The position numbers and the translations under genes are program-made. The notes below the pieces were generated by a model. It was not told the DNA's origin. It ran no database searches and saw only the letters and a list, made by a program, of their open reading frames with translations. Positions 56,963 through 64,000 of a DNA stretch of 64,000 bases are shown piece by piece. How positions within the stretch are numbered: the first letter of the stretch is position 1; every line of letters begins with the position of its first letter. The stretch covers positions 1 to 64,000 of the forward strand of contig NZ_SMAP01000003.1 in the NCBI RefSeq assembly GCF_004346265.1, given 5' to 3'. This stretch comes from Thermomonas haemolytica (lineage in GTDB: Bacteria; Pseudomonadota; Gammaproteobacteria; Xanthomonadales; Xanthomonadaceae).

Positions 56963-58252
56963 ATGTCCGAACTTGACAAGATCACCCTGACCGCGGGCGG
57001 CAAGGCATTCGACCTGCCCGTGCTGCAGCCCACCCTGGGCCAGCCCTGCGTGGATATCGCCGCGCTGCCCAAGGAGTCCGGCTGCTTCACCTTCGATCCG
57101 GGCTTTGGCGCCACCGCCAGCACCAAGAGCGCGATCACCTACATCGACGGCGACGCCGGCGTGCTGCTGTACCGCGGCTATCCGATCGAGCAGCTGGCCG
57201 AGAAGTCCAGCTTCCTGGAAGTGGCCTACCTGCTGCTCAACGGCGAACTGCCCAGCAAGGAGGAGTTCGCCGGCTTCGAGCACGCGGTGTCGCATCACAC
57301 CATGATGCACGAGTCGCTGAAGCACTTCTTCCGCGGCTTCCACCACGACGCCCACCCGATGGCGATGCTGGCGGCCTCGGTGGCCTCGCTGTCGGCCTTC
57401 TACCACGACAACTTGGACGTGGATGACCCGGCCGACCGCAAGATGGCCGCGATCCGCCTGATCGCGAAGATGCCGACCATCGCCGCGGCGTGTTATCGCT
57501 ATTCGATCGGCTGGCCGTTCAGCTATCCGCGCAACAACCTCGAGTACGTCGAGCGCTTCCTGCACATGATGTTCGAGGTGCCCAGCGAGCCGCTGCAGCT
57601 GAACCCGGTGGCGGCCAAGGCGCTGGACCTGCTGTTCATCCTGCACGCCGACCACGAGCAGAACGCCTCCACCTCCACCGTGCGCCTGGTCGGCTCCACC
57701 GGCGCCAACCCGTACGCCTCGGTCGCCGCGGGCATCACCGCGCTGTGGGGTCCGGCGCATGGCGGCGCCAACGAGGCGGTGCTGAAGATGCTGGAGGAGA
57801 TCGGCAGCCCGGACAACGTGGAATCCGCGGTGCGCCGCGCCAAGGACAAGAACGACAACTTCCGCCTGATGGGCTTCGGCCACCGCGTGTACAAGAACTT
57901 CGACCCGCGCGCGAAGATCATCCGCGAGATGTGCCACAAGGTGCTGGCCGAGCTGGGGGTCAACGACCCGCTGCTGGAGGTCGCGATGAAGCTGGAGGAG
58001 GCCGCGCTGAAGGACGAGTACTTCGTCGAGCGCAAGCTGTACCCGAACGTGGATTTCTACTCCGGCATCATCTACAAGGCCCTGCGCATCCCGACCGAGA
58101 TGTTCACGGTGATGTTCGCGATCGCGCGCACCGCCGGCTGGATCGCGCACTGGATCGAGCAGCACGAAACCCCCGGCGCCCGCATCGGCCGCCCGCGCCA
58201 GCTCTACACCGGCAGCGGCGTGCGCGACTACGTCCCGGTGGACAAGCGCTGA
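56963..58252 (+). CDS. gltA: Citrate synthase (type II)
   Basis: Citrate synthase condenses oxaloacetate and acetyl-CoA at the entry of the TCA cycle. The 429-residue protein is of the gram-negative hexameric type: N-terminal beta domain ([20 protein letters not shown]), [20 protein letters not shown], catalytic His regions [16 protein letters not shown] and [19 protein letters not shown], and [23 protein letters not shown] precedes the ATG. It has its own promoter and terminator. Confidence 0.97.
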   Translation: MSELDKITLTAGGKAFDLPVLQPTLGQPCVDIAALPKESGCFTFDPGFGATASTKSAITYIDGDAGVLLYRGYPIEQLAEKSSFLEVAYLLLNGELPSKEEFAGFEHAVSHHTMMHESLKHFFRGFHHDAHPMAMLAASVASLSAFYHDNLDVDDPADRKMAAIRLIAKMPTIAAACYRYSIGWPFSYPRNNLEYVERFLHMMFEVPSEPLQLNPVAAKALDLLFILHADHEQNASTSTVRLVGSTGANPYASVAAGITALWGPAHGGANEAVLKMLEEIGSPDNVESAVRRAKDKNDNFRLMGFGHRVYKNFDPRAKIIREMCHKVLAELGVNDPLLEVAMKLEEAALKDEYFVERKLYPNVDFYSGIIYKALRIPTEMFTVMFAIARTAGWIAHWIEQHETPGARIGRPRQLYTGSGVRDYVPVDKR

Positions 58253-58297
58253 GACGCCCGCCAGGGCTGCGACGAGTCCGGTCTGGCATGACCACGC

Positions 58298-58330
58298 AAC
58301 GCCCCGCCCCGCGCGGGGCGTTCGCGTTTC
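58298..58330 (+). terminator. Terminator of gltA
   Basis: AACGCCCCG (58298-58306) and CGGGGCGTT (58314-58322) form a 9-bp stem followed by CGCGTTT, 46 bases after the gltA stop. Confidence 0.7.
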
Positions 58331-58360
58331 CGGGGGAGATGCGGAAGGGCTGCCCCTTGG

Positions 58361-59041
58361 TCAGCGCGCCAGCGCCTCGGCCTCGTGCCCGGCGATTTCC
58401 TCCGCGGCCAGCAGCGCGCGCAGCTGGCGGGCACTGCCGCGGCGCATCGGCCGCCCGTCCACGCCCGATAGCGGGGCCTGGCGCAGGCAGTCCAGCGGCA
58501 GCACGGTGGCGTCGAACTCCAGCCCGTCGGCGGCGAACAGCCAGGCCGGTGCATCCACCTCGCGCTCGTGGTCCAGCCGCAGGCGGTGGTGGCGCGGGCG
58601 CGCCGGGATCGCATGCTCGGCCAGCCAGCGCGGCACCGCGTCGGGATCGTCGCTGTGCAGGTGCAGGGCGATCGCGGAGTGGGCATCGGCGGTGCCGTCC
58701 CAGACCGGGCCGACCACGCGCGGCTGGAACGCCGCGAAGAACTCCAGCGCCGGCAGCGCGGCTTCCCGGCGCTGGCGCAGGGCGTCCGGTTGCTGCGCGC
58801 GCTGGAACAGGCGCTGGTATTCGCGCAGGGCGTCCTCGATCTCGCGGTTGCCGGGCAGCGAGGCGTCGTCGAAGATCCCCAGCCGCTGCGCGGCCTTGCG
58901 CTTGGCCAAGCGGAAATCGCGGATGCCGCCTTCCACCATCACCCGGGCGGCTTCCGCGGCGAGCCGCTGGCGGCGTTCGCGGACCCGGGTGACGGCGTGG
59001 GTGTGGGCATGCGCGGTGGCATGCGGGCGCGGTCCAGGCAT
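58361..59041 (-). CDS. Conserved protein of unknown function
   Basis: This 226-residue soluble protein has a His-rich N-terminus (ATAHAHTHAVTRVRERRQRL), a charged helical stretch (AKRKAAQRLGIFDDASLPGN, then REIEDALREYQRLFQRAQQ) and an alpha/beta C-terminal half with RVVGPVWDGTADAHSAIALH and a short LHSDDPDAVPRWLAEHAIP segment. The C-terminal half feels like small nucleotidyltransferase-like proteins of xanthomonads and pseudomonads, but I cannot name a catalytic motif with confidence, so no function is assigned. There is no signal peptide or membrane helix. It is the gene before mrcA on the opposite side of the gltA terminator, with an 81-base gap to mrcA. Confidence 0.75.
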   Translation of the reverse strand: MPGPRPHATAHAHTHAVTRVRERRQRLAAEAARVMVEGGIRDFRLAKRKAAQRLGIFDDASLPGNREIEDALREYQRLFQRAQQPDALRQRREAALPALEFFAAFQPRVVGPVWDGTADAHSAIALHLHSDDPDAVPRWLAEHAIPARPRHHRLRLDHEREVDAPAWLFAADGLEFDATVLPLDCLRQAPLSGVDGRPMRRGSARQLRALLAAEEIAGHEAEALAR

Positions 59042-59122
59042 CGTCGGATCCTCCGCGGTGGCCTGCCCCGACTCTACCCGAGCCGGGGCCGGGGCGTCAC
59101 CCGCGGCGGATGACGGCCGCGG

Positions 59123-61639
59123 TCAGAAGATGTCGAACGCCTGTTCGGCCGGCGCCTGCTGGCTGTCCTGCGGTTCCGGCTCGGTCAGCGCCTCCTCCTG
59201 CATGCGCTGCAGGTCCTCGGCCTTGATCCACTCCACGATCCCGCCATCGCCGTCGCCGCCGGGCAGCAGGCGGCCGTTGGCGCCCACCACCACCTTCACC
59301 ATGCCGGCCGGCGGATCGGGCAGGCGCAGCGGCTGGTCCTTCAGCGCCACCTGCATGTAGCTGATCCAGATCGGCAGCGCGGCCTTGCCGCCGTACTCGC
59401 GGTAGCCCAGCGACTGGAAGTCGTCGCGGCCGACCCAGACGGTGGTGACGTAGGGGCCGCCGAAGCCGGAGAACCAGGCGTCGCGGTGCTCGTTGGTGGA
59501 GCCGGTCTTGCCGCCGATGTCATCCCGGTTGAGGACGCGCGCGGCGGTGGCGGTGCCGCGCTTGACCACGTCGCGCATCATCGAGGCCAGCTGCCAGGCG
59601 ACCCGCGGGTCGATCGCGCGCGGCGCCAGCGACGGCGCCGGCTGGTCCGCCGGCGCAGGTGCCGGCGCGGGGCTGGCGGTTTGTGCGGCAGGACTGGCGG
59701 GTGCTGGCGCGGCGCCGGCCGGGCCGAGGTCGAAGCCGTCCACCTTGCCGCCGACGCTGGCGGTGGTGGCCGGCTGCCCCGGCACCGCGGCGGTCTGGCA
59801 GGTGGGGCAGGCGATGGCCGGATGCTCCTGGAACACCACCTTGCCGTCGCGGTCGCGCACGCTGTCGATCACCCACGGCGTCACCAGGAAACCGCCGTTG
59901 GCGAACGCGGTGTAGCCGCGCGCCACCGACAGCGGGGTCAGCGAGGCCGTGCCCAGCGACATCGACAGGTTCGGCGGCAGGCTGGCCTCGTCGAACCCGA
60001 AGTGGCTGATGTAGCGGCGCGCGTAGTCGACCCCGATGGCATCCAGCAGGCGCACCGAGACCAGGTTGCGCGACTGCACCAGCGCCTCGCGGATGCGCAT
60101 CGGGCCGGCGAAGTTGCCGGTGTCGTTCTGCGGCCGCCACTCGTGGCCCTTGCGGTCCTTGAACACCACCGGCGCGTCCAGCACGATCGAGGCGGGGTTG
60201 AAGCCGCGCTCGAACGCCGCCGCGTACAGGAACGGCTTGAAGCTGGAGCCGGGCTGGCGGCGGGCCTGGGTGGCGCGGTTGAACTTGTTGCCGGCGAAGC
60301 TGTAGCCGCCCACCAGCGCGCGCAGGGCGCCGGTATCGGCATCCAGCGACACCAGCGCGGCCTGCGCGCGCGGGATCTGGTCGAGCTCCCACTGCGGCGG
60401 CGCGTCCGGCTTGTCGCCCGGCAGCCGGCGCACGCGCACCACGTCGCCGCGCTGGGCCAGGGCCGCCGCCGGCTTGCCGGTCCAGGCCAGCGCGCTGCCG
60501 GCCAGCGCCAGCTCGCGGCCATCGGCCAGCACCACGCGCAGCACGCCGCCGCCGTTGTCCACCACCACCGCCGGCAGCAGGCCGCCCTGGGCGGGGATGG
60601 CGCGCAGCAGCTGGCCGATCGCGCGCGGGTCGGCGCCGGCCGGGATCTGCACGCTCTGCTCCGGCTTGCGCCAGCCGTGGCGGCGGTCGTACACGCGCAG
60701 GCCGTCCACCACCGCGCGGTCGGCGGCGGCCTGCAGCACCGGGTCGATGGTGGTGGTGACCCGGTAGCCCTTGTTCAGCACGTCGCCGCCGAAGCGGTCC
60801 ACCATCTGCTGGCGCACCATCTCGGCCACGTAAGGGGCATACACCTCGACCTTGGGCTCGTGCGGCGCGGCGTGCATCGGGACCTGGCGCGCCGCCTCCG
60901 CCTCGGCGCGGCTGACGAAGCCCAGCTCGGCCATGCGCGGCAGGATGTAGTTGTCGCGGCGCAGGCGTGCGCGCTCGGGATTGCTGATCGGGTTGCCGCT
61001 GGACGGGAACTTGGGGATGCCGGCCAGGGTGGCGGCCTCGTCCAGGCTCAGCTGGTCGAGGGTCTTGCCGTAGTAGTACTCGGCCGCGGCGGCCACCCCG
61101 TAGGCGCGGTTCCCGAAGAAGCTCTTGTTGAGGTAGAGCTCGAAGATCTCGTCCTTGCTCAGCTCGCGCTCCATCTTCATCGCCAGCAGCATTTCCGCGA
61201 ACTTGCGCCGGAAGCTGTATTCGGAGCTGAGGAAGAACTGCTTGGCCACCTGCTGGGTGATGGTGGAGCCGCCGGCCACGCGCTCCTGGCCGCCGGTCTT
61301 GGCCAGCAGCCAGACCGCGCGCGCAATCCCGCTCGGATCCACCCCGCCGTGCTCGTAGAAATTGGCGTCCTCGGCGGCCAGGAAGGCCTGCCGCACCCGC
61401 AGCGGGACCTGCTGGATCCGCACCGGGTAGCGCCGCATCTCCCCGAACAGGCCGATCAGGCGGCCATCGCGCGCATACACGTACATCGGTTCCTGCAGCT
61501 CGATGGTGCGCAGCGCCTGCACGTCCGGCAGGCGTGCGTTGACCGCATACACCATCGCCCCGACCACGCCTGCGCCGATGAGGCAAATGAGGAAGGCCGC
61601 CAGCAGCAGCCAGCGCACCAGGCGAGGAAAATGGAGCAT
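59123..61639 (-). CDS. mrcA: Bifunctional penicillin-binding protein 1A
   Basis: PBP1A polymerises and cross-links peptidoglycan. The 838-residue protein has one membrane helix (residues 8-31), a GT51 transglycosylase domain ([20 protein letters not shown] with the catalytic Glu; [40 protein letters not shown]), an OB-like insert, and a transpeptidase domain with [16 protein letters not shown] (Ser), SRN and KTGST. Within the transpeptidase domain, before the KTG motif, there is an unusual CPTC pair followed by about 60 Ala/Pro-rich residues. ATG 61639 starts just before the anchor. Divergent from pilM, as is usual for ponA-pilM. Confidence 0.95.
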   Translation of the reverse strand: MLHFPRLVRWLLLAAFLICLIGAGVVGAMVYAVNARLPDVQALRTIELQEPMYVYARDGRLIGLFGEMRRYPVRIQQVPLRVRQAFLAAEDANFYEHGGVDPSGIARAVWLLAKTGGQERVAGGSTITQQVAKQFFLSSEYSFRRKFAEMLLAMKMERELSKDEIFELYLNKSFFGNRAYGVAAAAEYYYGKTLDQLSLDEAATLAGIPKFPSSGNPISNPERARLRRDNYILPRMAELGFVSRAEAEAARQVPMHAAPHEPKVEVYAPYVAEMVRQQMVDRFGGDVLNKGYRVTTTIDPVLQAAADRAVVDGLRVYDRRHGWRKPEQSVQIPAGADPRAIGQLLRAIPAQGGLLPAVVVDNGGGVLRVVLADGRELALAGSALAWTGKPAAALAQRGDVVRVRRLPGDKPDAPPQWELDQIPRAQAALVSLDADTGALRALVGGYSFAGNKFNRATQARRQPGSSFKPFLYAAAFERGFNPASIVLDAPVVFKDRKGHEWRPQNDTGNFAGPMRIREALVQSRNLVSVRLLDAIGVDYARRYISHFGFDEASLPPNLSMSLGTASLTPLSVARGYTAFANGGFLVTPWVIDSVRDRDGKVVFQEHPAIACPTCQTAAVPGQPATTASVGGKVDGFDLGPAGAAPAPASPAAQTASPAPAPAPADQPAPSLAPRAIDPRVAWQLASMMRDVVKRGTATAARVLNRDDIGGKTGSTNEHRDAWFSGFGGPYVTTVWVGRDDFQSLGYREYGGKAALPIWISYMQVALKDQPLRLPDPPAGMVKVVVGANGRLLPGGDGDGGIVEWIKAEDLQRMQEEALTEPEPQDSQQAPAEQAFDIF

Positions 61640-61857
61640 GGTCACGGAATTCCGATTGCAGCAAACGTGGCCGCGGAGTATATGATGGCCGCGCCGGTAT
61701 CCACCGGCCCACGGGGGTGGCCGGCCGGCATCGACGACAGCGTTGGTGCAGCCGAGCGGGACGGAAAGCGGCAGTGGCGCGGGCAATGCCGGCAGTCGGG
61801 GCTTGCCTTGAAGTGAAAACTCCGTTATTCATGTATTACTGCACCAGGCGCGTGTAA

Positions 61858-62939
<1,082 letters not shown>

Positions 62940-62940
<1 letters not shown>

Positions 62941-63617
62941 TGGCACGGATCAATCTCCTCCCGTGGCGCGAAGAGCGCCGCAAGGCCCGGCAGAAGGAAT
63001 TCTTCGGGATGCTGGGGCTGGCGGTGGTCGCCGGCATCCTGGTCTCGATCCTGATCTACAGCCTCTACGGCGGCTGGATCGCCGGGCAGAACGCGCGCAA
63101 TGAATACCTGCGCGGCGAGATCACCAAGGTCGATGGCCAGATCAAGGAAATCCAGGAGCTCGACAAGAAGAAGGCCAAGCTGCTGGCGCGCAAGGAAGTG
63201 ATCGAGCAGCTGCAGGCCAACCGCTCGCAGATGGTGCACCTGTTCGACTCGCTGGTGCGCACCATCCCCGATGGGGTGGCGCTGACCTCGATCAAGCAGG
63301 AAGGCGACATCCTGACCCTCAGCGGGCGTTCGCAGTCGAACGCGCGGGTGTCCACCTATATGCGCAACCTGGAGAGCTCGGGCTGGATGACCAACCCCGA
63401 TCTCAACGTGATCGAGGCGAAGGAAGGCAACCCGGCCCTGCCGTATGAGTTCAACCTGAAGGTCAAGCTGGCCAATCCCAGCGCGGCCAAGGACGGGCAG
63501 GGCGCCAGCCCGCAGGCGCCGGCTGCTGCGCCTGCAGCAGCGCCCGCATCGACGCCGGCCGCCGCGCCGGCCCAGGCCGCGCCGGCCACGCCCGCCGCCG
63601 GAGGGAATGCGTCGTGA
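62940..63617 (+). CDS. pilN: Type IV pilus assembly protein PilN
   Basis: PilN spans the inner membrane and pairs with PilO. The 225-residue protein begins MARINLLPWREERRKARQKE, the INLLPW peptide that docks in PilM, followed by a membrane helix (about residues 22-44), a coiled coil and a ferredoxin-like domain (MVHLFDSLVRTIPDGVALTS). The last 45 residues are an Ala/Pro-rich tail longer than in Pseudomonas. It ends overlapping pilO by 4 bases (GTGA). Confidence 0.95.
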
Positions 63618-64000
63618 GCACGAAGAAGAAGATCAATCTCCGCGAACTCGACATCAACAACATCGGCGGCTGGCCGCGTGAGGCGCAGCTGGTGTTCTGC
63701 GGACTGCTGGCGCTGGTGATCGTGGTGATTGCCTGGTTCCTGGCCATCAGCGGCCAGCGCGACGAGCTCAAGCGCCTGGAGGCGCAGGAATCCGACCTGC
63801 GTACCGAATTCGAGACCAAGCAGGGGCGCGCCGCCAACCTCGAGCCGCTCAAGCAGCAGCTGGCGCAGATGGAACAGCAGTTGCAGCAGATGCTGCGCCA
63901 GCTACCCAGCAAGACCGAGATGCCCGACCTGATCGTGGACATCTCCCAGACCGCGCTGGCGACCGGCATCCAGAACGACCTGTTCCAGCCCGGCCCGGAA
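63614..64000 (+). CDS. pilO: Type IV pilus assembly protein PilO (cut by window end)
   Basis: The first 129 codons of PilO are present from GTG 63614: MSTKKKINLRELDINNIGGW, a membrane helix (about residues 27-45), a coiled coil (LKRLEAQESDLRTEFETKQG; KQQLAQMEQQLQQMLRQLPS) and the start of the periplasmic domain (MPDLIVDISQTALATGIQND). PilO forms a heterodimer with PilN and aligns the inner platform with the PilQ secretin. pilP and pilQ are expected just beyond the window. Confidence 0.93.
   Translation, partial: MSTKKKINLRELDINNIGGWPREAQLVFCGLLALVIVVIAWFLAISGQRDELKRLEAQESDLRTEFETKQGRAANLEPLKQQLAQMEQQLQQMLRQLPSKTEMPDLIVDISQTALATGIQNDLFQPGPE

Overview
The window is GC-rich chromosomal DNA from a gammaproteobacterium, most likely Xanthomonadales (Lysobacter/Luteimonas/Thermomonas/Xanthomonas relatives). 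This rests on the high GC content, the pilS-pilR pair next to sucCD, the pilB-pilC-pilD-coaE block, a type B L31 gene before gltA, an M23 peptidase gene before secA, and the protein sequences. It is inference from family knowledge, not from a search.

Layout. 1-4167 is a disturbed accessory strip. It holds two tandem, 5'-truncated Rhs C-terminal tips, each followed by a tiny two-helix membrane protein gene, then a secreted protein of unknown function and the 3' remnant of an IS3-type transposase. 4168-8147 holds an FAD-linked glycolate/lactate dehydrogenase-like gene, yraN, lpoA and, divergently, rsmI. About 8308-8764 is the RNase P RNA with an unusually long P12 arm. 8960-12764 is a lipid-linked sugar cassette (polyprenyl-phosphate glycosyltransferase, ArnT-like transferase, GtrA flippase, ChbG/HpnK deacetylase), followed by an NRDE/TANGO2-type hydrolase.

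13658-29452 is a complete dcw division and cell-wall cluster: mraZ-rsmH-ftsL-ftsI-murE-murF-mraY-ftsW-murG-murC-ddlB-ftsQ-ftsA-ftsZ. Most junctions overlap by 4 bases (ATGA or GTGA). lpxC, dciA, an M23 endopeptidase, secA, mutT and coaE follow. The type IV pilus block runs on the minus strand: pilD, pilC and pilB at 36198-40084, and pilA2, pilA1, pilR and pilS at 48822-53151. Between the two halves (40299-48711) lies a glycan island of five glycosyltransferases, a Wzx-type flippase and a TMTC-like GT-C membrane protein beside the pilin genes, so pilin or surface glycosylation is the natural hypothesis. 53285-58252 is central metabolism and translation (sucC, sucD, nucleoside hydrolase, rpmE2, gltA). 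An uncharacterised gene and PBP1A (mrcA) follow, and divergently pilM-pilN-pilO, with pilO cut by the window edge.

Together the window encodes envelope construction (peptidoglycan precursors, septum proteins, PBP1A with its activator LpoA, lipid A, Sec export) and a large part of the twitching pilus machine with its two-component regulator. The less ordinary points are the decaying Rhs tips with an A10 frameshift tract, the TMTC-like protein beside the pilins, a perfect DnaA box ahead of mraZ, a duplicated ftsZ 3' end in frame, and the enlarged P12 of RNase P RNA.
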